In this document: positions 1 through 11,182 of the stretch, piece after piece
How positions within the stretch are numbered: the first letter of the stretch is position 1
Layout: the number at the start of each line of letters is the position of its first letter
Assembly (NCBI RefSeq): GCF_027172205.1
Contig: NC_070607.1
Location: forward strand, 34,928,069-34,992,068
Length of the DNA: 64,000 bases
Reading direction: 5' to 3'
DNA from: Podarcis raffonei
Taxonomy: Eukaryota > Chordata > Lepidosauria > Squamata > Lacertidae
Notes under the pieces: generated by a model
What the model was told of the DNA's origin: nothing
The model's database searches: none
The model's input: only the letters and a program-made list of their open reading frames with translations
Translations under genes and position numbers: made by a program

Positions 1-856
1 TTCAAGGTTGGGATGGGGGGTCATCAAGCACCAAAGGAGCTTGCATTAGTGAGATACCGAGTCCCATTGCTTGGGATGGTTTATTTTATATCGCATCTAA
101 TTGTCTACTTAGGCAGGAAAGACTTGAAATCCAATGAGTTTGCAAGAGCGCTGCAGATCCACAATTAAAGCCATGGTCAGGCATTCTCCTGAACATGTGG
201 GAATAGGGCAGTAGGACCTCAAGGCAAACCCTGCCCTCAGTATTCCTGGAAGTTCTGGTACTTCTTGCTGGTTTTTAAATGCATGTTAATTGAAGAAACT
301 CTTCCCCAAACTGGGAACCCTGATAAGTCTGGGTTCCTGCTTGCAGGGAGATTTATAAAAGCACATTAAAACTCCCTTCAGGCCTTTGCATTAATCACAG
401 GAAGATCTGAAAAGCAGCTTGCAAGCCATGGACATTGCAGGCATTGCCTTCACCCATGGTTTAAACCTTTGTCTGTTCAGAAAATTGCCTGAACATAGCT
501 CTTGTCTTCTCACGGTTTAAAGTAAGGAATGCTTGTTTTTTCTGTTTATTCAGACAATTGCAATCATCTCTAAGCAATATACAGAAATTCAATACATTTT
601 TTTAAAAAAAAAATATCCCCAAATTATAAAACCAGATATCAGAATGCCTGCTGGAGTTTTATTTGTTCGTTTATTTAAGTCTTCAGTAGATGTCTGACCT
701 AAACTGGAAGGGAGTTTGATAAAATTGGGCCCCTCAGGCTCCTGTGAATACAAGCAGCGCAAAGACCTCACTGATCAAGGCAAGGACTTAAGGGATCAGG
801 AGGTACCTGACATATCCTGCAGCCTAACTTCTTAAGGGGCATGTAAATTAATATAA

Positions 857-1684
857 TGAGCACTCACACTTTACATTGTGAGTGCCCTTTGCGGGATTGT
901 GCGTGGTGCTATAGTTCCCAGGGAGCTTACTGGCAAACAGGGGCTGGCTTGCCTCTCAGTGTTCATTTTTGGAGGTTCACACCCAGCCTCAGTAATCAAG
1001 TTTCTGGCTGGGAGGTGGAGCCAACCCCATTTATAAATAGGGGTTGGAGCCGACAATAGCCAGGCAGTCAGCTCTGGAGATTCACCCTCCCTACTCTCCC
1101 TCTGTTTAAGGTTTCTTGTTTGCAGGTTAACTTTTTCTTCCTGTTTAGCAGCCGCTGCTACGGTCTTTGACTGATTGCTGTTGAAGGACCAGGAAGAAAT
1201 TTTCCTGCATTGGCAGGTTTTGTCTTCCTCGTAGCAATTCGTCACAACTTTGGCGGTTATGGCCTTGGGTGGAATCCTTTAGTCTTTTCTTCCCTATTTG
1301 GTGGGGGGGGGGGTGAAGTGGCGACTCACCCCCCTGTGGTGGCAATTCCCGCATCCCCTCTTAAAGGGGTTATATATATGGGTGTCACTGGCCATACACT
1401 GAAAGGTTGTCAGTGAACTACTCTGCATGCAGGGATATGAGCTGGGCTGCCTGCTACGCTTACATCTCACAGAGCACCCCATATCCCATTTTCCCTGATG
1501 AGCCCCAGTTTCCCCCGGCTGGGGGGCTGGGAGGGATACATGCCCAAGGCCTAAGCCAAGGTCTTCCTACATTCGGAAGTTTAATAAAGTTGTGGCCTAA
1601 TTTTAATTCCATGTAACGTTGTCAGAGTCTTTCTTCCTTCCTTATGATCCCTGGGAGCTGGGGCTGTTGCCGCCTGGTCACGCA
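857..1684 (+). mobile_element. LTR-like fossil, possible solo LTR, in SLC44A5 intron
   Basis: A GC-richer block of about 0.8 kb stands out from the AT-rich intron. It has promoter-like and 3'-end signals in the order expected of an LTR: TATA-type boxes (TTTATAAATAG near 1030 and TTATATATATG near 1370) and AATAAA at 1583. The edges are estimates: TG near 857 or 877 and CA at 1684. No convincing target duplication was found and no internal retroviral part is present. Family is not assignable. Solo LTR of a retrovirus-like element is the best guess. Confidence 0.4.
860..886. repeat. Perfect 9-bp inverted repeat
   Basis: GCACTCACA and TGTGAGTGC face each other around a short spacer, forming a small hairpin at the left edge of the LTR-like block. 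Confidence 0.7.
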
Positions 1685-1744
1685 ATATTATTTAATTCCC
1701 ATATGATAATGTATAATCAACATGTTTCTTCCTCCTTTTTTCAG

Positions 1745-1829
1745 ACGGTCATTATAGGCTCTTACCTTGTTGCACATGGTTTCTTCAGTGTCTATGCAAT
1801 GTGTGTTGACACACTTTTCCTCTGCTTTT
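1745..1829 (+). CDS. SLC44A5: SLC44A5 internal exon, last transmembrane segment
   Basis: This exon encodes a choline transporter-like (SLC44/CTL) segment. It reads [20 protein letters not shown] followed by VDTLFLCF, the strongly conserved final membrane span and the start of the cytosolic tail in this family. It is preceded by a pyrimidine-rich tract and AG (1743-1744) and followed by GTAAGT (1830-1835). The 85 bases give 28 codons plus one base, so the donor is phase 1, and both downstream terminal exons accept this phase. Earlier exons, including the one expected to carry the LNYYWVP-type motif, were not found in positions 1-1744 and must lie before the window. SLC44 proteins are multi-span plasma-membrane or organelle proteins linked to choline transport; the substrate of the A5 member is less certain. 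The paralogue assignment rests on the tail exons and on LHX8 being next door. Confidence 0.93.
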
Positions 1830-2334
1830 GTAAGTAATTGGCTCTTTGTTGTTTACTTTCCTCTTTTTGATAACGCTAAGATAAAGAATATGTAGTAGGA
1901 AGCCATTGCTGTTTCTCTCATTGTGCTGTTTGATCCATTGCAATCTTCACTACACAAGAGATTATGAATTACAGATGTGGCTTCATTAGTTCAGTCGGCA
2001 AAATGTGACTATTCACTAGACCAGCTAGTCTTCAGAGACTGTTTCATAATAAGTACTAACATGTTGCTTCTGGGTGCTCTGTAGTTTCATCATGTCCAGT
2101 GTGTTTCACTTAGATGAATGCTGTGTCACCCTGCTTATAACAGCCTTGCAATTTTTGTAGGCACAAGAATGCTGTATTAATTTAAAATAATGTAAAACTG
2201 TATTCCCCCTACAGGGGCTGAAGGTTTAATATACATTGACATGACAAACATATATCAGCCCTTATTCACACATTAATCGGAGCAAGGTATTACCCACATA
2301 ACATATTTTCAGTATCAAGACTCTTCTAATGCTA

Positions 2335-2350
2335 TGATAGATAGATAGAT

Positions 2351-2390
<40 letters not shown>
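2335..2390. repeat. (GATA)n microsatellite
   Basis: About 13 near-perfect GATA units within the SLC44A5 intron between 1830 and 4124. No other strong element was seen in that intron apart from the MITE at 3505. Confidence 0.95.
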
Positions 2391-3504
2391 TGTACCTTGG
2401 AACATAGTGCTTATCATTACCACTATAATCAGCCCATAAACACCTCGAATTCACAATATTATTTGAATAAGCGAAAACTTGCCTTCTATCCAGTTATCGT
2501 TTTATTTTCTATGCACTCCTGATTTTCTGTTCCTCTGTGATATTGATCTCCAATATAGAGATCTCCCCCCCCCCCGCTCCGCTTTCTGACCACCTTCTGA
2601 GCAAAGGACCCAGCTATCTTGAGGCTGCGATCTATAACTGGAAGCTGATTGCCACCGCCATTTTGCATGCACATTGGCTTTTTCTGCCATTTCAGTGTGT
2701 TCGAGTATTCTTGAGAAAGTTCTAGCACTTGTCTAAACTGTGATTCGCTGTCCCTCGAAAATCTCTTCCAAAAATTGGTTGGAGCAGGAGATGGTGATCT
2801 ACAATCTTGGTGTGCATTCACAAAAATTAATTTATTATGTTGGAATGCACAGAAAAAAGTCAACTTGAGTTGTTGACTTCCAACAACTAATTTGTTATGA
2901 ATGGTTGGGTGGGTGGGGTGTTGTTCATCCTCAAAAACAAGTTTGTTGCCATTATTCAAATTTAAAAATAAGGCTTTGACAAGTGAGCTTGGAGAGGATA
3001 ACTCTCCACCCAATGTATCCCACGTAGTGAAATAAAGGATCAGATTCTGAAGTTGTCAGCTGAATTTGTGAAACTTTATGGTGAATTAAATTTCTCGAAG
3101 AACACATGCATAGGCATCCCAGTTGTTGAGTGAAACCTCTATGATTGCATAGCACTATCATATATTTTTTATGACTTGGCAGTTTATAAACATTCTTACA
3201 ATACAATTTAACATCAATGCATCTGAAAACTGCACTTTTTAAACTCAAAATGGTGTTCTTCCAAGTTAAATCAGTTTATTCTTGGACTCCCCCCCTTCCC
3301 CCCCCCACCTAAGACCACAAAAATGCAATTGTGGGATGAAATTCGGACCCTTGGATTAGTGCAATCCTTTTCCAAATGTGCTTTCTGAGAACAGGCCAAT
3401 AGGAAGCTTTTCTGTGCAAGCCCTACCAAAATGAATGATGTGGGTGTCATAATGTGTAAAGGAATGCAGTGATGACCATGGGGCCTGTGAAAGAGGCTTT
3501 AATG

Positions 3505-3597
3505 CAGCCTTTGCCAACCTGGTGCTCTTCAGGTGTTTTGGACTACAACTCCCATCAGCCTCTACTAACACTGCAGGCACAAGCTTGGCGAAAGCTG
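3505..3597. mobile_element. Short hAT-type MITE
   Basis: The ends CAGCCTTTGCCAACCTGGTG and, reversed, CAGCTTTCGCCAAGCTTGTG are inverted repeats with few mismatches. Inside is the core GGACTACAACTCCCATCA seen in several other elements of this window. At 93 bp it is an internally shortened copy. No exact 8-bp target duplication is visible. Confidence 0.6.
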
Positions 3598-4124
3598 CCC
3601 TTATAATATATATGTGTGTCCTCTATTTTGCTGAGCAACTCGCCAAAGATATCAGCAGAGTCTGACCTCTTGTGGCAAAAATAAAACGCAGAATAAGAAA
3701 GAGCCAGAAATAATAATACAGATTTTTCACACGGGATGCAATGTTCTTAGGTACAAAGTACTGTTATTACAAGGTGGTCAAGTCCCCAAAGTATGAGATT
3801 CACAAGAAATCAGGGCCTTCAGCTTTACTACCAAGCACAGAATAATCACTTTTAATATGTTGCATGTGCAGAAGTGTTAAACGCAATGTTGCTCAACATT
3901 GGTTGTGGTCTACCTTCTGTTTATATTAAAAGGTGGGTATTAGCATTTTCGTGGCACCCTGCGACAACACCAGCAACACTAAAATTCAGTTCTCTTGTAA
4001 CAAGTTTTCTAATGTTGTTTCTTTTCCTCCCTCTGAATCTCTGTCTCTTTCTCTCTCATTTTCATTTGTGTTTGACTGCATGGCTGCTTGCTGCTTTGGC
4101 TCCTTTTGATCACTTCACATTCAG

Positions 4125-4237
4125 GCGAAGACTTGGAAAGGAATGATGGATCTACAGCAAAACCCTACTACATGTCAGCTAGTCTACACCGAATTTTGGG
4201 GAAGAAGGAACTGAGTCCTAAGAAGTTAATGGGATAA
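4125..4237 (+). CDS. SLC44A5: SLC44A5 alternative terminal exon A
   Basis: After a CAG acceptor (4122-4124) the frame from the 1745-1829 exon continues as [20 protein letters not shown], then [17 protein letters not shown] and TAA (4235-4237). EDLERNDGS and KPYYMS are hallmark residues of the SLC44 cytosolic C-terminus. The joining codon becomes TGC (Cys), giving FLCFCEDLE. The tail is rich in lysine. The same donor can also splice to the exon at 8217, so these are mutually exclusive last exons. A polyadenylation hexamer AATAAA lies at 5694-5699, which would leave a 3' untranslated region of about 1.5 kb. Confidence 0.92.
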
Positions 4238-5145
4238 TGTTGTTTTTTTGGTTTTTTTAATGTGAAAATGGCAACAGTGTCCGTTTTAAGATAAAATAAG
4301 CAGGATCCATATTATTTAGGCTAAAGAATTTTTTTTTAAGTATAAATGATGCTTGTGGTTAATGAATGATTTGTGTTTGCTTTGTACTATCTAAAAATGA
4401 GCAAATGGGCAACATTTAAAACCATTATTTAACAGCTGTGAAACAAGGCCACATCATAGTTTTTATAGAGTGCCTATGGAAAAGTGTAAATGTGAAGCTT
4501 TTTTAATATTTAGCTCTTAGTGTTTAATAACTTTTCTAACTCAAGATTTTGCTGTTTGAAATGACAGCCATTTTGATAAAATTTTTATAGGTGTATATTT
4601 GTAAAGGATATTCAGGCAATTTTTGAAAGCACTACAGTGATTCCTAATTAGCCATAAACAGATCAAGACTAGTAACCAGCAGGTGGTCCTAAATTTGTAA
4701 TTGTGGTGCTATGGCTGTATTTTTACTGTACATGCTAGTTGACAGCAACTTAAACTGTGATTAAATTGTATTGATGGTTCCCTATGACGAAGAGCAAATT
4801 GCTATGTCAGTCTCCCCCACTACAGATGTCACATGCAAGGAGGGCGGGGAGAGAGATAGATTAGCATCATACTGAGTCATCTCCAAGAATGCAATGAAAA
4901 GATTGTTTGAATTGCCTAGAATGAGAGTCATATTATTAAGGATAAACTGTTTTAAAAGGGTCTTGTGCCAGAGATAACATTTTAGGGATAAAATCTAGGC
5001 CAAGCAATAGCCTTTTCCATCTGATGCAATATTAAATCTGTGGTGTAATTTTTAAAAAAAAATAATTAGTGGCACTGCTTAAGTGTGCCATGGTTTCGTC
5101 CTGTGTTGTGTAAAGATTTAGCTCTATTTAGCTCTATTGGAAATA

Positions 5146-5340
5146 CAGTAGGCCCACAGCTTACATGAGGGTTGTGTTATACATAGTCAAAACCCATTAA
5201 GTTCAATGATGGGTGGGATTGCCAAAGTATTTTTGCCATGGAACTCAACCCGCTCTTCCCCTTTTAGGTTTTTTAAAAACTTCTTTTTACCGTTCACGTA
5301 AAGCTGAATGCACACAAGTTAAATGTGCGTAAGTTGCATC
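5146..5340. mobile_element. Possible Tc1/mariner-type MITE remnant
   Basis: The block opens with TACAGTAGGCCCACAGCTTA and closes with an AAGTTAAATGTGCGTAAGTTGC-like repeat unit, a layout seen in Tigger-like nonautonomous elements. The inverted match is weak, so this is tentative. It lies between the two SLC44A5 terminal exons. Confidence 0.25.
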
Positions 5341-5693
5341 CTTACCCTAATCAGAGAATGAAATCCAACTTGGTAATGTGTTTTCCCCTGTGGAGAAAGC
5401 CCTCCTGGACTAGCTAAAAGCCCCAATTGAAGGTTTTGGGTTTTGTGGGTTTTTTTTGCTTTGCAGCCATCTCGACTGCTGCTAAGTGGACAGATAAATA
5501 GAATGAGATAAGTGTGGCTTAAGTTGCTTTGAGCCCCTCTATTTATATGAACATCCAATTATTTTTCATATGAGGGAAGAAATATGTATCATGCTAATGA
5601 GCATCCTGGCCAATCACTGATTAAAGCAAGAACTACATCTGAGTGTCGTTTGAGAAAACACCAGTGATTGAACATCAGCTCAGTATTCCACAT

Positions 5694-5699
5694 AATAAA
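5694..5699 (+). terminator. AATAAA polyadenylation signal, exon A form
   Basis: AATAAA on the plus strand about 1.46 kb after the exon A stop, followed by TACAGTTTTGTAATATTG, a T/G-rich stretch. It is the best visible hexamer between 4238 and 8216. Confidence 0.35.
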
Positions 5700-8216
5700 G
5701 TACAGTTTTGTAATATTGAAAGTGCAGAAACATTGTAGCTCCCATCAACTGTGGAAGGCAAGTGACCATATTGCTCCATAGACACCAGTGGGAAAGTACT
5801 AATTGTGCAAAGATGAGAAACAGATATTAGGTCAAATCTGTGTTGTTATATGTGCTTATTGGTGTAAACTGAGTGAAGAAACTAAACCTCAGAAAATTGA
5901 GAGGCTTCATCATGTTTATAGCCTTTCGTTAAGGACTTACTTTAAGGTAACTTCCTTTATTCACCCCTAAACTATATAATAATTGCAGGATTCGGCTGAA
6001 TTACAATCATGTAATTTCTGCTTTTTCTGCTTCTTTTGTTCCAGGGTCATGAGAGGCTTCTGAAATTAGTGTAGCATGTTGTGTTGGTTTTTTAAAAAAT
6101 ACAATATTATTTTGTGCTCTCTAACCCCCTTCAACATAATAGCCCTCCATCATTAAGGCAGGAATGACTGGCTATATTTATGGAGAGCATTCAATGAAAA
6201 TTCATGCACACAATGACTAGTTATTTGTGGAACAGTGGCCTGTTTCTTCTGCAAGTAATTGAGCATGTCTTGAGCTGACAATCTTAAAACTGGAGTTTTC
6301 CCAAATTCACTCAGGTGAACAGTTTGAACTCCACATAGCCATTTCATTTCAGTGACAGACAGGTGTCAACCACCACTCCTTGGCTTATTACAGTGAATCT
6401 TGTTACTAAAAGACAAACCCGTCAATGTTTAATATGGCCTGAAGACATTTATTTAACCCCCCTGTAATTTTACCTGCAAGCAAAGACTTGTTTCAAGGTG
6501 AATATATTTTGGATTAGGATGCTTAAATCCTAGATGACTAGACAACTGGAATACATTCGATTAATTTACTATGCACTCAGTTATGTGCACACTTTCCAAG
6601 GCATGTGATCTATTTTCATTCCAGACGAATGTAGGCATGGGGTTAGATCCAGGGGGAAGTCAGATAAAGGGTGATGGTAGTAGAAACTGGCTTTCCCGCC
6701 CACTCCTCAACCAAGGAACTCCACCCATCCTCCTAAAAGCCTCTCAAGTGTCAGTGGACCCTGCTGAATGGTGTGGGCTATAAGGAGAAACAGGGACTCC
6801 TTGAAAGCCATTTCACAAGCAAAGCGTCCACCTGTGGGAGGTGCCTCAACTTGATTTTCAGAGATCTCCTCCATGCTGCAGCCCACCCCATTCACCAGGG
6901 TCTTCCTTTAGGAATGATGGAGGAGGAGGAGCCAGAAAGGTCAGCTTCTGCCAGACCCCGTTCTGCAGGCTGGTCCAACTAATAATATGTACTGTAGTTC
7001 CTAAGTCTCAGATGCAATAGGAAGCGGGAAACAGGTATATTCTTGAATTATTGATCATTTGCATACTATCAATGTCATCCATTACTGGATGACCAAAATA
7101 TAATGTCCCAAATACTGCTATAAGTTAATAAGCAATTGGTTATTGATAGCAACTGGAGGTCCTGGAAGCAAATGTGTGTTGCCATCAAAAGATGTTGTAT
7201 CGAGACACTTGGGAAGCCCTGAGATCAGCATCTCTGTGCAAATTGGGGATGAGCATGAATCTGCATTGGCAGAAGGCTGCTTATGCAAAAAACATCAATT
7301 GTGCTAAATCAGGCCAATAGTGTACTTACTCTGGTCTTACTGCTTTTGAAATTAATACACTAATTCCAATTGATCTCAATCAATTAGGCAAGACACTAGC
7401 CTGATTTTCAGGTTTGACATACCAGGATATATTTCAGTGTCAGTATGCCTAAAGTTGTGTCCAAGATCTTAAGATGCAACCCAAGTTACAGCTTTAATCT
7501 GGAAGCTTTGTAAACTGCACCCCCACATATGTTTAGGATATGTGTCCGAAGTGTCAAATGTTTTTGAGGGGAACATCCTAGAGCCATTTTATCAATTAAG
7601 CAACTAAGAAAACTGTGAAAATGCAAAGCAATAGCACTGAAATTTGGCATTCATGCATTCATCTGAAATATCTGCTAAATTGTTGCAAAGAGAAAACTTG
7701 GTATACAAAATTCCTGAATATCTTTCTCGGAAATGAATGTGCAAACTAGGGAATAATTTATTTTTTGAAAGATAAATACTTTTGAACTTGATTGATGTGT
7801 TTCTTAATCCTTGGGCCAAATCCTGCTGTTTATTATAATGTCAGTTTTATGCATAACGTGCTTTAACATAAAAGCTAAAGCTTGATTAAAATGCACTTCC
7901 TCGCTTTTGAGTATTGGGCAAATCATTTCGAGGTGAGATGATTAAATTTTTAAAAAGGCTTTGATCCTGCACCCATTCATGTCAAAGGAAGGCAAATGTC
8001 TCATTGACTGAACTGGTGCAGCATCTGGCCGACGCAATGAAAAAGGGCTGATTACGTTATTGCACCAGCGTTTACAGTATAGTAAACGCCAAACCATCCA
8101 GTATAGAAAATACACTGAGGATTTTGCTGTTGTGCACGAAAAAGGTCAGCAGGTGGCAGAATTGCTTTTGTATTACATTGGTTTGATTGTTTGCTCTTTG
8201 ACATTCTTCCTCCTAG

Positions 8217-8323
8217 TGGAAGATTTAGAAAGTCATGATGGCTCTGCTGAAAGACCTTATTACATGAGTAAATCTCTGCTGAAGATTCTGAACAAGCAGA
8301 ACATGCAAACCAAGAGACAATAG
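8217..8323 (+). CDS. SLC44A5: SLC44A5 alternative terminal exon B
   Basis: The acceptor TCCTCCTAG ends at 8216. The phase-1 join gives TTG (Leu), so the protein reads FLCFLEDLESHDGSAERPYY, then MSKSLLKILNKQNMQTKRQ and TAG (8321-8323). The FLCFLEDLE junction and the RPYYMSKSLLKIL stretch match the usual C-terminus of SLC44A2 and SLC44A4-type proteins. This version differs from exon A in most of its last 30 residues while keeping the EDLE..DGS..PYYMS frame. Presence of both exons with intact splice sites and stops argues that neither is a relic. AATAAA signals at 8952-8957 and 10947-10952 could end this transcript. Confidence 0.93.
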
Positions 8324-8470
8324 GAAATGCCCAGTGTCCTAAACCACGCAATCATGTTTCGTTTGATGCATTGTTTCTTCGATACGGTATTGATTGTCAG
8401 CTATCATTTGCGCATGTTTTATACCAAAGCTATTGTAGATGTGAAGCCATCAAAAGTTTGTAACGGCATT

Positions 8471-8510
8471 GTGTGTGTGTGTGTGGTTTGTTTGTTTGTT
8501 TGTTTGTTTT
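8471..8510. repeat. (GT)n and (GTTT)n simple repeat
   Basis: Compound tract of GT then GTTT units in the exon B 3' untranslated region. Confidence 0.9.
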
Positions 8511-8951
8511 TAAATCCAACAACAAAAACCATGGGAGCATTTTTTTATACTGAGATTTTTAAAATTATTTTTATTCTCTCCCCCCCTGCCCCCATTTTGC
8601 CTTTAATTCTTGTGGCTTGGGTATTTGAAATGAAAGATTGTTAAAATGTCTGGCTGCTTTTTCTGTTTTGTTTTTTTAAAAAAGAAAATATGTGAAAATA
8701 TGTTTTACTGTTGCGGATTTTGCTCTGAGCGAGTGAAGAGATTTCTTAAAAAGTGAAAAGGTCCTTTTCCATTTAGGTGGTCATGGAATACATTGATGTC
8801 TCTTGATTGCATTTAGAGCCTTGCCAGTCTCCTAGCCTGTACAGCTGTGTGCTCTATGACAAAGTGCCTTACTGGCTAATAATATTAACTAGCTTATGTT
8901 TTGAAGTTTACAAGCGCCAATTGAAACACAGAGCTACTAACTGCTTGATGA

Positions 8952-8957
8952 AATAAA
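8952..8957 (+). terminator. AATAAA polyadenylation signal, proximal, exon B form
   Basis: AATAAA about 630 bases after the exon B stop, followed by a T-rich stretch (CTGTCTTTCAGCTTACTTG). Confidence 0.4.
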
Positions 8958-10946
8958 CAAAACTGTCTTTCAGCTTACTTGAAATGTATTGATACGAATC
9001 TGTTCCTTTGCCCCTGTGTGAAATATTTGCAGTATCTACATTTTCCTACTATCATCTCCCAAAAAAAAACAAAACAGCAGAGAGTGGTATTTTTTAGAGA
9101 ATTGCTTAGGGACATTTGGGTTTCTAATGCTTAGCTTTATCTGTGTCGAATGTATGCTGCAAGAAACCTTTAAGCAAGGCCTAGCTTACAGAACTCTCTT
9201 TTTAGAGGAACTATCCATGTATATGTTTGGTGCATGGGACCCTGGTGCACTGGTTCCATGCATCCATTCCTCATTCTCAGCCTGTGCTAACCTTCAGCTT
9301 CGACAGGTGATGTGGTCCCCATGTAGGAAACATATGCAAAATTTTGAACTATGTGATACCCCCTCCCCCAGAACTTCCCACTCTCCCAGTTTAAAGATGT
9401 TTGAGAATAGGGTTGCCAACTGTCCTTTGTACCTGTGCCTTTTTAACAGCAGCCTGGCTGTGGCTTGTTGGAATGATCAGATGATAATTTCTCTCTCTCC
9501 ATACTGTTAAATGCTTCAGCTGTTAATTCCTGCATATTGAGCTGCTGTTAAAAACACAACTCCAGAGATTACCTGAAAAGCTGCCAAACTGATGCAGAGC
9601 AACCCTGAGTACCTGATGTAGGTTTACATATTCCTGGAGTTAATGGGGAATTATTATTATTTTTCTTCTTGCTGGCCTTGTGTTTGCAGAATATTTCTTT
9701 TCTGATTCTAGTGGTGGTGAAATAACCACTCTGCAGTTTCTACAATTAACATTATGCTGTCAGTGGTGTAAGTCCTGACAGAGCTGCTTCTTAAGCAGAT
9801 GTGGTATGTATGTCCCTTTGGGCATGGAAATGCCTTTCCCCCCCTCACAATAATAGCTATAGTTAATAACAACTGTAGTATATAAGCCCTCCTAACAGGA
9901 GAAAACTGTGGCATGCCAACCATAGCTATGGTGCAAAAAGTGCTTGTGTATCTTAGGCCCAAGGGGAGAGAGTAGACAACTTAGGGTGTAAATATTGAAA
10001 TTCTTTGTCCAAATTAGTCACTTCTGTAACACCCTTAACACTAAAGGAGGGGAGAAAGCTTTCAGGACTGCAGCTTCACAACACCCCAGTCTTAAATGCA
10101 TTTGCTTGTCTGTAAGTTCCATTGATTTCAAGTAAGTGTGTCTACAATTGGAGAGTTTAAATACTGGACCAGATATAAAATTGGCTTTATCAAAGTAAGA
10201 GAAATGGGACCAGGGTTTAATTTTTAGAGCTTTTCTTACAGGGACTCGCACCTTCATAGAAGGTGGTTAGCTAGTCAGGGCTGTACCACACACCTGTGTC
10301 AATTCTTTAAAGAACTACACCCCTACTATTTAAATGAGAAGAAATGGGAATGAAAAGATGCATACTACACTTGTGTAAAGTGTTTATTGCTTTGTTGACT
10401 AGTGTGAAATGGATGCTTTGTTTTTAGACTCTTGCTAAGATGTTATTTTATAAAACGACTCTTAATTTTATAACTTTTGATACTGAATTATTGCTTCCCT
10501 TGTAAAATGTTGGTAATTTGCACTTCACAGTATTAAAACTTAAGAACATAATGGCTTCTTCAGTTTTTGAAATGTATGGCTAATGGTACTAATATTGATC
10601 ATTCATGCAGTCTGTTTGTTTGTAAAAAAAAAGGGCCTATCAGCATCAGAAATATGTATTCATAAATTGCATGGTGGCCAATGAAAGACCTTGTTGTCAG
10701 TTTCCCCTGTGATCACATTTCTACTTTAAATGTGATTTTAGAGACTGTCTGTTCTTCTCCCTTTTTTGTTTTTTGTGCCCGAACCAAATTAACATGAGCA
10801 CACGGCCACCTGAGCTCTAAAATCTTTTTGCTTCTGCTGTGCAGAAATATTAGGGACATATTGTTGAAAATATCTTTTCAGAACTAAAATGTTTAATATT
10901 TAACACAATTTGTTGTTCCTTATTGTTTTACAGCTCTTGAGGTTCT

Positions 10947-10952
10947 AATAAA
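10947..10952 (+). terminator. AATAAA polyadenylation signal, distal, exon B form
   Basis: AATAAA followed within 25-40 bases by a T/G-rich run (CTTTCTGTTTTTGTTCC), the usual layout of a vertebrate cleavage site. A SINE starts directly downstream, which fits the end of constrained sequence. Confidence 0.45.
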
Positions 10953-11006
10953 GATTTAGATAAAGAAAAAGCACCTTTCTGTTTTTGTTCCTTCTTAGGT
11001 GGCGAA

Positions 11007-11182
11007 GAGTCATAGCTTAGTAGTAGAGTAGGCAAAAGTAGTAGATTGCCAGGTTCAATCCCTGACATCTTTAGGGAGAGAACCCTGACTCAAAAGTGTA
11101 GAAAGCCGCTGCCAGTCAGCATAGACGATCCTGAACTACATAGACCAATGACCTGACTCTGTATAAGGCAGCTTCCTCTGTT
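11007..11182 (+). mobile_element. tRNA-derived SINE, plus orientation
   Basis: Starts with a decayed tRNA head (CATAGCTTAGTAGTAGAG, box A-like; GGTTCAATCCCTG, box B). The body contains GCCGCTGCCAGTCAGCATAG and ends TATAAGGCAGCTTCCT, the tail common to the other copies at 17797, 18281 and 62660. The head resembles an alanine-type tRNA. Many changes show it is old. Confidence 0.8.

Larger units (their letters stand above)
8324..10975 (+). other. SLC44A5: Probable SLC44A5 3' untranslated region
   Basis: AT-rich noncoding DNA follows exon B. It holds a (GT)n-(GTTT)n tract at 8471-8510 and no recognisable transposon. Two AATAAA hexamers (8952 and 10947) are on the gene's strand; the second is followed by a T/G-rich stretch, as expected at a cleavage site. 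How far the transcript actually runs cannot be decided from sequence alone. Confidence 0.45.

Noticed and set aside
1-1744. Preceding SLC44A5 exon
   Set aside because: I looked for a frame with an LNYYWVP-type motif ending at a donor and found none, so the exon is probably outside the window.
2335-2390. CRISPR-like array
   Set aside because: It is a pure four-base microsatellite without spacers, in a vertebrate genome.
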